This document shows, piece after piece, positions 53,581 to 64,000 of a stretch of DNA of 64,000 nucleotides; the stretch's first letter is position 1; the number at the start of each line of letters is the position of its first letter. Both the position numbers and the translations under genes were made by a program. The stretch covers positions 126,379,521 to 126,443,520 of the forward strand of contig NC_047085.1 of the NCBI RefSeq assembly GCF_902459505.1, written 5' to 3'. This DNA is from Geotrypetes seraphini. Its lineage: Eukaryota > Chordata > Amphibia > Gymnophiona > Dermophiidae. The notes below the pieces were generated by a model, which was not told where the DNA came from, did not search any database, and saw only the letters and a list, made by a program, of their open reading frames with translations.

Positions 53581-54074
53581 TTTGCTTGCTGAATAAAATC
53601 TTTTCCAGCTCTGGTGCATTTTAATATCTATGGCAAGAGGTTACCATGAAGACAACTTTTTGTGCACTGAGTCATGGGTAGTCGAGCACTTGGGTTTGAT
53701 GATTTTAAAATCTATTCAGAATCATTCAGTTCTCCTTAAGTAAAGTGTTGTGAAGTAATATATGTAAAAAAACAATCAAACCCTACTTTGATATATTCTA
53801 TGATAAATATCATCACAGGGAAAAAAATACAATTACTGCAGCACATTTCAAGAAAGTGCAACAAAAGAAATTTCTTGAGATACGGTTCTGGCTACCTATG
53901 TTGTGTATGTCTGGAATGCACAATATAAATGATGATGATAGAAATAATAAGTCTAAATGTTATATTCCGTCCTTCTGTGATCAGTCTGGAACCATGAAAC
54001 TACCCACCATTCTGCATGTTTCTTTCTTTCCCCAAATAATTGCTGTACTTGAATATATAAGCCAGATGCAAACC
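53581..54074. other. no recognised feature
   Basis: AT-rich unique-looking sequence, frames under 75 codons. Confidence 0.3.
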
Positions 54075-54345
54075 TGAACATAAGAATTGCCGCTGCTGGG
54101 TCAGACCAGTGGTCCATCGTGCTCAGCAGTCCGATCACCCGGTGGCCCCTGGGTCAAAGACCAGTGCTCTAAAATGAGTCCAACCTCACCTGTGTACTCC
54201 CAGTTTAGCAAGAACTTGTCCAGCTTAGTCTTGAACCCCTGGAGGGTGTTTTCCCCTACAACAGACTCCAGAAGAACTTCCTTACGTTTGTACGGAATCT
54301 ATCCCCTTTCAACTGAAGGCTATTGAAGTAGTGTACATTCAGGTA
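54075..54345 (-). mobile_element. CR1-type LINE 3' end
   Basis: Plus sense GAACATAAGAATTGCCGCTG, GGTCAGACCAGTGGTCCATC, then AGACTCCAGAAGAACTTCC and ATCTATCCCCTTTCAACT, the reversed 3' UTR and C-terminus of a CR1 subfamily. Confidence 0.7.
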
Positions 54346-54347
54346 CA

Positions 54348-54472
54348 GTAGGTATTTTTCTGTTCCCAGAGGGCTCACAATAAAAAACAAATTAAGAGAG
54401 TTAAAGTGGGATTTGAACCTCAGTCCCTTGGCTCACAGTCTACTACACCAACTACTAGGCTGCCCCTCTGCG
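54348..54472 (-). mobile_element. tRNA-derived SINE, second head type
   Basis: Minus strand: GGCAGCCTAGTAGTTGGTGT, then GACTGAGGTTCAAATCCC (B box), then a short body and TGAGCCCTCTGGGAACAG. The head differs from the common SINE here, so it is another tRNA-derived family or subfamily. Confidence 0.6.
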
Positions 54473-54769
54473 TGTCAAAACAGCTCCTGATTGGACTAGG
54501 CCCGACTTCGTGCAGGAAGAGGCAGTCGGAGCATACTGCGAGTGATTTTCTGTACTCGTGGCACTCTGGCTGCTCTCCTGCTGCCCTCTCCTTGTTGGTG
54601 GTTCGCGGTCCAAAAATACCGCGAATGACTGGGACCATGAACTGCCCACTGTGAACAACCGGTTGAACACTGTATATAATCTTTTTTATTTTGAAAATTT
54701 TTACAGTATGGTAGCACAACAATACTCAACGTACAAGACCAAACAGACAAGAAAGTCCACCATGTGGTT

Positions 54770-55341
54770 CAGTGGTCTCCAACTCGCGGCCCGGGGGCCA
54801 CATGCAGCCCGACAGGTACTATTTTGCGGCCCGTGGTCTGTACTAGTGCTGCCCGCTCTTTGCAGTGTCCTCCGGCTTTCCCCCTGTCCTCCCACTCTTA
54901 CCTTCAGATAATTACCGCATCCTGCAGAGAGGATTGCCAGTGCTGTAGCGATCGTTGCAGGCTGCCGTCGTCTTCAGCAGCATGTTCTCTCTGCCGCGAT
55001 CCTGCCCCTGACGTTAGAGGAGGGTCAGGATCGCGGCAGAGGGAACGTGCTGCGGAGGCCGATGGCAGCCTGCAAGGAATGCTATAGCAACGGTGATCGT
55101 TTCTGCAGTCTGCAGTAATTAGCTGAAACTGGAAGGCCAGGGGGAAGCTGGAGGACGCTGCAAAGAGGGGAACATGCAGGCCTTCGGGGAGGGGGGGAGA
55201 AGATTTATAAACTATAAAGAGTTTTACCTCATGCAAAATTGTCATTTCTTTAATAAGATATTAACTATTTTTTCTGCGGCCCTCCAAGTACCTACAAATC
55301 CAAAATGTGGCCCTGCAAAGGGTTTGAGTTTGAGACCACTG
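54770..55341. mobile_element. hAT non-autonomous element, TSD ATGTGGTT
   Basis: CAGTGGTCTCCAACTCGCGG at the left, GTTTGAGACCACTG at the right, ATGTGGTT at 54762-54769 and 55342-55349. Both ends carry GCGGCCC words. The interior contains an inverted block (CTGCCGCGATCCTGCC against GGATCGCGGCAGAGGG) that creates open frames on both strands. No transposase. Confidence 0.88.
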
Positions 55342-55677
55342 ATGTGGTTTCTTCACGGAGACTCAAGGATTTGAACAATAGCAATCCAAGAATCCATCTC
55401 CCCTCCACTCACCCAAGCAATCCAGTTCCCCGTACCTTTTTAACTCCTTTGGCATGAGCAGCATGCCCCTTGTTAGTGTCGGATCGCCCTCTGATGTTAT
55501 TTCCTAGGCACAAGTCCTGGAAGTGATGTCAGAGAGAGTGCCAATGTCAATGAGGGCAGCAACCTCATGCCGGGGAAGTAAAAAAAAAGGTATGGGGGAA
55601 GGCAAGGGGTGTGTGTGTGCGGCAAGGAGAGGAGCGGGTGGGTGGAGAAGAGGAGGGGTGCCACGCCTTAATGATAA

Positions 55678-55860
55678 TAATAATTTATTTTTATATACCG
55701 CCATACCCGAAAGTTCTAGGCGGCTCACAACAATTAAGCATGGTACATACAATACAAATCATTTGAGATTTGGCAAGTTAAATGCATATGATATAGGAAA
55801 AAATACTTACAATGTAAGGAAAAATACAGACAATTTTAAAATGGAATAAAAGATGTTAAG
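55678..55860 (-). repeat. SINE/LINE 3' tail fragment
   Basis: TTTATTTTTATATACCGCC, then TTCTAGGCGGCTCACAACA, in minus orientation like the other tails of this group. The head is not visible. 55861-56433 otherwise shows nothing I recognise. Confidence 0.45.
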
Positions 55861-56433
55861 TTAAATAGTAAGATACATTAAGAACCCAGCCTATTGAATA
55901 ATTGAGTTTTTATCTGTTTTCTAAAATCAAGTTAAGAGGAGGCTTCTAACAGTTTTGGCGCCCGGGGTGGACCGCTCCCTCCCCCCTTACTACGCCACTG
56001 TCTAGACGTCCCTATTCGGACTTGAAAGTCCTTTTAAAAATGTCCCTCCTTGTCTCCTGAAGCTATCACAGGGCCCAGTGCCCCTTGCCTGTTTCATTTT
56101 CAGGGAAGGGGGATGGGACGGGACACCAACCACTGGGGGATGAAGAAGGTAACCTCCCCTAATCTTACACTGGAGTGCTTCTCATTAGGAACAGGGTTAA
56201 CGGCTAATGCCCCTTTTTTTGGATACAGATATTAATTTCTTTCTTCCTCCTTGACAAGATTAATTGCCCTGGGTGATTCTTCCTTGTTTGCTCGTTTCTT
56301 TAGCCTCCCACTTTTCTCTTGTTGCCTTGGGTCCCACAGCCTGTACTGGGTCTATGGTACAAGCTGTCTGCATGCATTTCTTGACTGGAACCATCATCAC
56401 ACTGCTGGCCTGAGGACTTCTGGCCTGGCCTGA

Positions 56434-56607
56434 GGGCTCCTTTTACAAAGGTGCTTTAGGGCCTTAACACGCGAAATAGCGCATGCTATAATGCCGCGTG
56501 CACTAGCCGCTACCGCCTCCTCTTGAGCAGGCGGTAGTTATTCAGGTAGTGCGCGCTAATCCAATGCGTGCGCTAAAAACGCTAGTGCACCTTTGTGAAA
56601 GGAGCCC
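56434..56607. mobile_element. GGGCTCCTTTTAC-type palindromic MITE
   Basis: GGGCTCCTTTTACAAAGGTG at the left, CACCTTTGTGAAAGGAGCCC at the right. Interior CCGCTACCGCCTCCTCTTGA is shared with 4859-5044. No exact target duplication. Confidence 0.85.
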
Positions 56608-57029
56608 ATAGCATTTCCTATGTGGAAACTATCTTCTTTCTCTTTCCTGCTTCTGGTCCCCTTGAGCATGCTCACCTCTGCAAAGCACCTGAACCTTGAA
56701 AACCTTATTTCCTTGTTACATAGCCTTATTGACCTGGCCCAGACCTTGCAATTAAATGCAGATGCAAACTTTTAATAGTACCACTCAAGTTGGAACGTGC
56801 ATACTTAAAGGATGTGAACAAGATGGCAGATGCCTAGTGGTTCTGTGTTGCTTGCGGTATGTGCTTTATTTTTCTTCTCAGTGATATGGGTTAGAAGAAA
56901 AATAGATCGCACGTCATTCCTGGGGCTGTGTCTATCTCACCTCCAAAGGGCTTGATGGATTCCTTTGTCTAGCAGAGTATTGGTTTGAAAGGACAGCGAC
57001 TGGGAGAAACACTGATAAGATGGGGTCCA
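56608..57029. other. no recognised feature
   Basis: No frame, repeat or terminal structure that I can support. Confidence 0.3.
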
Positions 57030-57422
57030 ACGACTTCCTTGGTAGCATTCAAAATGCTGCAGTACGTTTGATAAAAATCAGATCACATTACCCCATACTA
57101 CAGGAAATTACACTGGCTGCCAGTGGAGGCCAAGATCATTTTCAAAATTGCATGTTTTTGCTACAAAACACTGGCAGGACATGCTCCCATTTATCTTGTC
57201 AACCACTTTGTATTCTCAACAAACCTTCAACCCATGTGGAGAATTTCTCTATTCTCTTTTCCTACGCTAAAAGGATATATTGTAAAAAGATTCCTGGACA
57301 AAACTTTAGCTTACCAGGCTAGTGTCTGGAGCAAAAACGTAAGTGTCCTATTTATGAGTTCATTGTCTTATCAAATGTTTAGGAAATCTGTGAAATCTTA
57401 TTTGTATGACAAATTTGTTTGA
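57030..57422 (+). mobile_element. L2-like LINE C-terminal fragment
   Basis: SIQNAAVRLIKIRSHYPIL, then TLAASG (TLHWLPV-like in the family), shifting frame near 57120 to EAKIIFKIACFCYKTL and HAPIYLVNHFV. This is the QNAAARLL ... HWLPV ... FKILLLTYK signature of L2-group LINEs. A following stretch to 57500 repeats KSCEISF-like words in tandem (CTTACCAAATGTTTAAGAAA). Confidence 0.6.
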
Positions 57423-57769
57423 GAAACCTCTTTTGTGAATTCTTCCCCTTACCAAATGTTTAAGAAAACCTGTGAAATCTCTTTCGTATGACAATTTTGA
57501 CTAAAGAAACCCAACCATGCAAGTTATATAATTCCATTTGTATTTCATCTGTGTCTGACAGATTCACTTTGTTGTAAACTGCTCTGAACTGTTAAGGTAT
57601 AGCGGGTCATAATTATTATTATTAAATCATCCTTAGCCTTGAAGACAGAAGATGAGGTACTGTTCTCCTGATCCTGAAGTAGCTGCAATGGATTTGTCTG
57701 AGGTAAAGGGATGGAGGTGCATGTTGATGACAATGATCCAGAGATGCTCTTAGGAAATTTGGTGGCTTC

Positions 57770-60395
57770 AGTTTTAGTCAGAAAAACAAAGATGCAAATA
57801 GAAGAAAAAATAGCTGATTCGGTAAAATGAAAAGACAAGACTTGTTTTAGATATATTAGTGATAGAAGGAAATGCAAAAGTGGCATTGTGAGACTCAAAG
57901 GTGACAGGCAGGAATATGTAGACGTTGATAAAGAAAAGACTGAACTGCTTAACAAATATTTCTGTTCTGCCTTCACAGCTGAAGCGCCAGGAGCAAGACC
58001 ATAAAAGACAAACACATATAGTGATGGAGGTGTGGTAAACCCTGAACGATTTTCAGAAGACTGTGTTCATGAGAAGCTAACTAAACTAAAGGTGAAAAAA
58101 GCAAAGGAGAAGGATGTTGTGCATCTGAAGGTAGTGAAGGAACTTATGATCTTTTCAATGCTTCTCTAGAGTTGGGAGTGGTACAGAAGGACTGGAGAAG
58201 GGTGGATATGGTCCCTCTCCACAAAAGTGGATGTAAGGAAGAAATAGGGAGCTACAGGGTGGTAAGTCTGACTTCTGTGGCAAGTAAATTAATGGAAACA
58301 CTTTTAAAATAGAGAATTGTGAAGTTTCTGGAATCAAGTGGATTACAGGACCTGAGGTAACAAGGATTCACTAGAGGCAGACAAATTGAATCAACTTCAT
58401 TGACTGGGTAACACTAGATGTGGTGTATTTAGATTTTAGCAAAACCTTTGGCATCTAATAAATAACCTGTATGCCCTCGGTATGGTTCAAAAGTGATAGA
58501 CTGGGTCAGAAGTTAGTTAAGTAGAAGGCAACAGAGGGTAGCAGTCGAAGAAAGGGATGTTACCAGTGGTGTTGCATAATGTAACACAGTAACATAGTAA
58601 ATGTCAACAGAAAAAGACCTGAATGGTCCATCAATTCTGCCCAATAGCCACACGCATTATGTGCATTCACAGTTAAATTATCTTTTTTTTATTTTGGTAT
58701 TTCTGGGACATAGACTGTACTATCTTTAGGTTCTAACTACACATCTCCATTCATATTCGCAGGGGTTAGAGGCACAGGTCTCTCAGGAATATTAAAAAAT
58801 CGCAAATAACTTTAGGGCCTTCACCCTAACTTCCTCTCCCTCTTGAATCATTCAACAGCTTACCTCTGAAGACCTGGTGGTGTAGCAAAGAAGAAGGACA
58901 GGAACAATCTTCCTACACTCCTGCCCTGTGCAGATCCGCTATCAAAAATGGCTGTTTCAATTTCCGGCAGCAGTCTTGTGAGACCATGGGAAACGACTGA
59001 CGCAGGGATTTGCGGCAGCCATTTTTGATCGCGGATCTGCACGGGAGCAGGAGTGTAGGAAGATTGCTCCTTCCCCATTTCACCTCTATACCACCAAGAC
59101 TTCAAAGGTAAGCTGTGGAGGTGGGAGGAAGGCTGCTTGTTTGGAGACTCGCAAATAACCACATTCACAAATCCCAAAAACATGAATATAGAGGGAGACC
59201 TGTACTGAAATTGCCGTCAAAGCTCACTCCAGCCTGTCAAAACCACCTTGTCTTATCATTTGCAGGATACAGACCGTAGAAGTCTGCCCAACTTTGTTCT
59301 CACTTTCAAATTACTGGAATTTCCATTGAAGCTCTCCCAAACCCATCCTAAACTGCTATATATGGGACACAGACTTTGCAAGTCTACCTGGTACCAGCCA
59401 TAGTTCTTTTTATACCATCCATTTTCTAATTGGAGATCCTGTGTTCATCCCACACTTCTAGATTCTGTTCTTGGGCCTGTTCTTTTTAACATTTTTGTAA
59501 ATGATATTGCTGAAGGGCTGACTTGTAAGATTTGTCTCTTTGCAGATGATACCAAAATCTGCAATAGAGTAGATACCGCTGACGGTGTGGATAACATGAA
59601 AGCAGACCTAGCAAAGCTTGAGGGATGGTCCACAATTTGGCAGCTAAGATTTAATGCTAAGAAATGCAAGGTCATGCATTGGGGCTGCAAAATCCAGAGG
59701 GAACGGTACAGTTTAGAGGGTGAAGAACTTTCCTGCATGAAAGAGGAACAGATTTGGGTGTGATGATCTCAAGGTGGCTAAACAGGTTGAAAAGGTGACG
59801 GTGAAAGCTAGAAAGATGCTTGGGTGCAAAGGAAGAGGAATGACCAATAGGAAAAATAAGGTATTGATGCCCCTGGTGAGACCTCATTTAGAACATTGTT
59901 TACAATTCTGGAGGCTGCACCTTCAAAAAGATATAAACAGGATGGAGTTGGTCCAGAGAATGGCTACTAAAAGGGTCAGTGGTCTTCAGCGTAAGGCATA
60001 CAGCCAAAGACTCAAGAATCTCAATATGTATACTTTTGCGGAAAGGTGAGAGAGGGGAGATATGATAAAGATGTTTAAATGACTCCACAGCCTGAATATG
60101 CATGAGGTGAGTCTCTTTCCATTGAGAGGAAGCTCTGCAATAAGGGGGCATAGGATGACGGTGAAAGGGGATAAATTCAGTAGTAACTTCGGAAAATACT
60201 TTTTTCACAGAAAGGGTGGTGAATGCTTGGAATGGCCTCCCAGTGGAGGTGGTGGAGACGGAGTGTATCTGAATTCAAGACAGCTTGGGACAAGAATGTT
60301 GGATCTCTAGGGAGAGGAGGGGATAATGGATGGCATGGTTGGACAGACTAGATAGAAAATTAAGGCATATAAAGACCAAATGGCCTATGTTTCTA
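57770..60395 (+). mobile_element. CR1-type LINE, long decayed copy with nested insertions
   Basis: YISDRRKCKSGIVRLKG and ELLNKYFCSAFT (RT N-terminal region) at 57840-57980; WRRVDMVPLHKSG at 58185-58230; interruption at 58575-59455. It then has LFADDTKICNRVDTADGVDN (59518 on), FNAKKCKVMHWGC, KVTVKARKMLGCKGR and a 3' end with TGGCCTATGTTTCTATC. Multiple stops and frameshifts. Confidence 0.75.
58575..59455 (-). mobile_element. CR1 3' UTR (minus) with a nested palindromic MITE
   Basis: Plus sense GTAACACAGTAACATAGTAA, then GACCTGAATGGTCCATC, resuming after 59210 with AAGTCTGCCCAACTTTG and GATCCTGTGTTCATCCCAC. Between, about 58763-59210, lies a pogo-like palindrome: CACAGGTCTCTCAGGAATA against TATAGAGGGAGACCTGTAC, with inner AAAAATGGCTG and CAGCCATTTTTGATC. 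Confidence 0.65.
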
Positions 60396-60399
60396 TCAG

Positions 60400-61330
60400 C
60401 AGCTTCTAGCCTTTTTTCAGTTGGAATTATAGTTGCATTGTTGGAGTCTGGGGAAGCTGAGACTATTCTCCTTATCTTTTCTGCTGATAGTTTGGTGGAG
60501 TTTCAGTTGGAGAAGCAAGATAATCACTCTTGAGGCAATATAGCTGGATATTGATTGTTTTGGGTAAGGCTTATGAACTTATCAGGTGGCAGATATTTCT
60601 GCTTGCAAGTCGAAATTAGAAATAGGGGAGTTAAAAATTCAAAACTGCAACAACCAGTCAATGCTGGTTAAAGATAATTTGGCTAGTCACAGAAAATTTG
60701 AAATCTTTAGACATTATATCCAGAAATAAGAATCTTAGACTTATATATTTCCTGAAAATGCCTCTTATCTCTCCTAGTGAAATATTTAAAATGTACACGG
60801 AATAGATTTTGAAATTAGTTTGTGAGTTATTGTCTCCTGTACTCCAAGTTTACTACATACATGTATTGCATCTTATTTTTTTATTTTTATTGATTTTCAT
60901 GAAAAGATTACTATTCCTAGGTTAAGAGCTGGGAGCAGTCACATGTTTCAGAAAGGTGACTGAAGGAAAATTTTCATCTCCATGATCTCCCAGTTTCTCA
61001 CTTACTATATTCCATCTTCTAAGAGAGAGACCAGTGTTACAGTGTTACAGCCCCGCTGGATCTTCATTACTTTCTTCAGATAGCTTGCCTATCCTGAGTC
61101 CTCTAGGGAAGAAGTTTCTATGGTTACTATGACTATGATGTTTGCTTTTCAAATGATCATGACCTTGTCTTGAAATTCTGTTTTAATTATAAGATGGCTT
61201 TATTTTATCAAATGAGCTTGATAATATTTCCCGAAGAGATCTTCCAATAAATGCAACATTTATACTGAAGCTTACTTGAAAATCTTTGGTGAATTATAGG
61301 AATATGAAATATGTGTCTTCTGACCTGCTA
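60400..61330 (+). mobile_element. L1 ORF1-like remnant
   Basis: Words such as LASHRKFEIFRHYIQK, LYIFLKMPLISPSEIFKMY and DLVLKFCFNYKMALFYQM resemble the RRM and C-terminal parts of L1 ORF1, but in several frames and much decayed. Borders are guesses. Confidence 0.4.
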
Positions 61331-61879
61331 CAATTATTTTTTTTCTTAAGTGTTAACTGCTCTTTGCCTTCCCAGAACCCCCCCAACCCAGCGCAGGTAT
61401 GGCTCTTTTCCTCTGGACCATCTTCCATATGAGATGTGCCTAATCTACACATACTAGCCATTCTGGCTTTTGATAAATGATTTGATTATTTTATTTATTC
61501 TCCCGATGTTGTGGATGCTAGCGATGAGAACTGGGAATTTTTCTTTCTTGTATTTCTTTCTGAATTGTTTCATACTGGTTCTTTTCTAAATTTCCTTTTC
61601 CAGTATTATGTTTGTAAAGTTATTTCAAAATTATAAAATTAAAAAATGTAAAAAAAGGAAAGTGCACACTTACAATATGACACAATGGTGTGTTTCCGCT
61701 TTTCCTGCTGGCAGATTCTGGACTTGGTGGGGAAGGAAATGGGGGAATGATAGTGTGTGTGGTGATGGGGGAACAATGTGTGTATATGTGAGGTTATGCA
61801 TTTTATCTAAATGGGTTATGTGTCTGTGTGAACTGGTTGTGTCTGTGAGGTTGTATGTGTGCATGTATCTGTTTTTATT

Positions 61880-62105
61880 TATTGATTTGATTTTTTTTGG
61901 CCCATCCTCCCAAAAGAGCTCAGAACGGGTTACAAATCAGGTACTCAAGCATTTTCACTATTTGACCTGGTAGATTCACAATCTATCTAATGTACCTGGG
62001 GCAGTGAAGGATTAAGTGATTTGCCCAGGGTCACAAGGAGCAGCGCGGGGTTTGAACCCACACTCTCAGGATACTGAGGCTGTGGCTCTAACCACTACGC
62101 CTCCT
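61880..62105 (-). mobile_element. tRNA-derived SINE, near full length
   Basis: Minus strand: GGCGTAGTGGTTAGAGCCAC (A-box-like), GTGGGTTCAAACCCCGC (B box), CTTGTGACCCTGGGCAAATC, then GTAACCCGTTCTGAGCTC and an AATAAATAAAAAC tail. Confidence 0.82.
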
Positions 62106-62683
62106 GTTGGGTTTGTAGCTTGTGGGGAAATATATATGTGGTGTATGTGTCTGTGAGAGTGGTTTATGTGTTGTGTGTGGGGTGGGGAGAGTGTTGGTGG
62201 CATACTCTTCCCCCCTTACACTTTCCATTCAATTTTCTTTTCCTTCTTCCTTCCCTCTCTCCTCCTTTTGTTGCTTGTGCACTCTTCATTCCATGTTCTT
62301 TTCCTCTTCTTCCTATCCCTCTTTTAATCTCACTGCCTCTTTTACTCTCCTCCTCACTTTTCTCTTTTACATCTCTTTTTTCCCCCCTCACTCTGCTTTG
62401 GGAACTCCACCAGCAACTCCCTCTTCTTTGCACCACTATGTGAATCTGTCCCCTGCTACCATTGTTCTTCATCTTTATCTAACCCATATACTTTTCTGCA
62501 ATTGAAACTCTAATATGTATGAAGCGATGGACAGACCCTTGACAGCAAGTGCTATCACTGGGCAAAGTGCACTTAAAAAATGATCTCTAGAGTGAAGTTT
62601 GGGACCCTACACTGTAAAATTATTTTTTTGTTGGTGCTTGGGAAGACATCATTAGCATTACATAGTGTCATTTGCTGTTGGTA
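62106..62683. other. no recognised feature; pyrimidine-rich tract
   Basis: A long C/T-rich stretch at 62210-62400 gives open frames on both strands without motifs. Not coding in my view. Confidence 0.4.
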
Positions 62684-63955
62684 TGAGGGGTGTTCAATAT
62701 TTATCTACTTCAGTAGAACATAAAAGAGTTTTCAAAAAATTTTGTTTTGGTTTTCAGTATAGTCCCCTGATAGCTCCATACACTTCATCCACTTTTCCTG
62801 CAATGCCTGTTACTCCTTTGAAAAGAATTCTTCTGTTTGACTTTCAAACCAAGACATCACAGCTTCCTTCATGTCTTCAACACTTGAAAACCACTGTCTA
62901 TGAAGAGATTTCTTCAAAACTCAGAACAGGAAATAATCTGAGGGAGCTACGTCAGGACTGTAGGGTGGATGGTTCAGCTGCTGAAACCCAAATTCTCGGA
63001 TGGCAGCCTGTGATTGTCGTGATATGTGCACTGTCACATTGTCGTGAAGAAGCAGCATACCTGCTGTGAGATTTTCCTCATTTTTTTCTCCTTGATTGAC
63101 TCCCGCAAAGCGATCATTATGTTAGCGTAACTCTCCCTTGTTATGGTTGTCTTGTGTGACATTAACTCCAGAAGCAAAAGTCCTTCATCATCCCAGAAGG
63201 CAGTTGCCATGACTTTGCCTGCAGATTTTTCTATTTGTGTTGAACTTTTTTGGGATGGGGGATGACTTGAATTTCTACCGCATTGACTCCACTTTGGACT
63301 CAGGATCTCTGTGATTGACCCAAGTCTCATCTCTAGTCACCAAACAATGAAAAAAATTAACTTGATCTTCATGAAATATCTCTAAGTTCTCCTGACAGCA
63401 CTGGAGCCTCAAGGCCTTCTGATATGGCATCAGCATTCTTGGAACCCATTTTGTACTAACCTTGGACATGCCCAACTTTTCATGAATTATTTTCTAAACT
63501 ATATCTGCTGATATACCCATTTCTTCAGCTATTCAGGAAACCTTAATTTGTCTGTCTGACAAAATTAAATCCTCGATTTTCTTGTACATTTCTGTGGCAG
63601 TTGCTCCCACAAGCCATCCAGCGTGAGGGGCATCTTCAATGGACTCTCTAACTCTCTTAAACTGCTTGCTCCAAAATTTTACTTTGTAGGATGATGAGGC
63701 AGGCTCACCATAAACTGCAGTCATGTATTCATGGATCTCCTTTTGGCTTTTTCCCTTCTTTTGTGAGAAATTTTATCACTGAACGGTGCTCCAAATATGG
63801 CAGTTTCTTACTTGATTCGCATGAGGACTCTCCTGACATCCTGTCTCTTAGAATTTTAGACTTGCACTGAGCCAAAACTGTGGTTGAATAACCTTGAGAG
63901 ATGTCTTGCTAATTTCTTTCATACTCAGGTAGTTAAATTATTGAATGAACCCTCG
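62684..63955 (-). mobile_element. mariner element, near full length (1.27 kb)
   Basis: TA flanks both ends (62682-62683, 63956-63957). The left end TGAGGGGTGTTCAATATTT is inverted relative to the right end AATTATTGAATGAACCCTCG. The transposase occupies most of the minus strand. Length and layout match an intact mariner, but the reading frame is broken. Confidence 0.85.
62940..63724 (-). pseudogene. mariner transposase (DD34D), frame-broken
   Basis: Minus strand in order: AVYGEPASSSYKVKFWSKQF and SIEDAPHAGWL (DNA-binding region); STKWVPRMLMPYQK (the WVPRML linker signature); VTRDETWVNHRDPESK (first Asp). Then SAGKVMATAFWDDEGLLLLE, LLLHDNVTVHISRQSQAAI (second Asp, in a shifted frame), and HPPYSPDVAPSDYFLF (third Asp, 34 residues after the second). 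All three catalytic aspartates are retained. At least two frame changes (about 63290-63330 and 63035) inactivate it. A TGA follows YFLF where the family normally continues. Confidence 0.85.
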
Positions 63956-64000
63956 TAAAATTAATGAATAGTGGCCAGGTACAGTCTGATGGTGTCAGCA

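Noticed and set aside
53953-54911. Overlapping frames near the CR1/SINE/hAT cluster as a host gene
   Set aside because: Each frame crosses repeat borders, so it cannot be one gene.
57545-58015. 156-codon minus-strand frame
   Set aside because: Antisense of the CR1 RT N-terminal region; Ser/Leu-rich without motifs.
62122-62505. 127-codon and neighbouring frames in the C/T-rich tract
   Set aside because: Composition-driven; present on both strands.
62665-63069. 134-codon plus-strand frame
   Set aside because: Antisense of the mariner transposase catalytic region.

Overview
The window is a repeat-rich piece of vertebrate nuclear DNA. It carries DIRS retroelement fossils, CR1-type LINEs, L1-type LINEs, several hAT, Tc1/mariner and pogo/Tigger-like DNA transposons, a tRNA-derived SINE family, and many short palindromic MITEs that begin with GGGCTCCTTTTAC-like termini. 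This mix suggests a large-genome amphibian, and from remembered repeat style I favour a caecilian. Species assignment is inference. There are no bacterial-style operons; almost every long open frame belongs to a mobile element.

Layout: 1-3.58 kb is a DIRS fossil on the minus strand. 4-20 kb holds an 1.15-kb inverted repeat, mariner and hAT non-autonomous elements, SINEs, CR1 tails, a hammerhead-ribozyme-like motif (13.47-13.52 kb) and an L1 3' end. At 21.68-21.82 kb on the minus strand is the only convincing host sequence, a terminal coding exon (47 codons, stop, strong splice acceptor), probably followed leftward by its 3' UTR. 22-28.7 kb holds DNA transposons, a DD37D transposase split by a nested CR1/hAT, and a CR1 split by an L1.

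28.68-33.62 kb is the most unusual region: an approximately 4.9-kb segment bounded by about 50-bp terminal inverted repeats and short direct repeats. It has no recognisable transposase but many tRNA-like modules in both orientations, including a five-copy tandem array of a 279-bp unit, each copy with its own tRNA-like A/B-box region.

34-36.5 kb is the 5' part of an L1 broken up by later insertions. 38.7-42.3 kb is a second DIRS fossil (tyrosine recombinase part) with CR1 nested inside. 45.5-46.8 kb contains a nearly perfect 201-bp CR1 fold-back. 47.0-53.6 kb is a hAT element into which an almost complete 6.1-kb L1 inserted; its reverse transcriptase has lost the FADD box by what looks like a 14-bp microhomology deletion. 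54-62 kb holds further CR1, L2-like, L1, SINE and hAT pieces, and 62.68-63.96 kb is a nearly full-length mariner with all three catalytic aspartates but broken frames.

The window records layered transposition. Several nesting orders can be read from target-site duplications seen directly in the sequence: hAT MITEs inside larger DNA elements, L1 in CR1, L1 in hAT, and CR1 in DIRS. Stretches described as empty are places where I recognise nothing; they may hold old repeats or introns.
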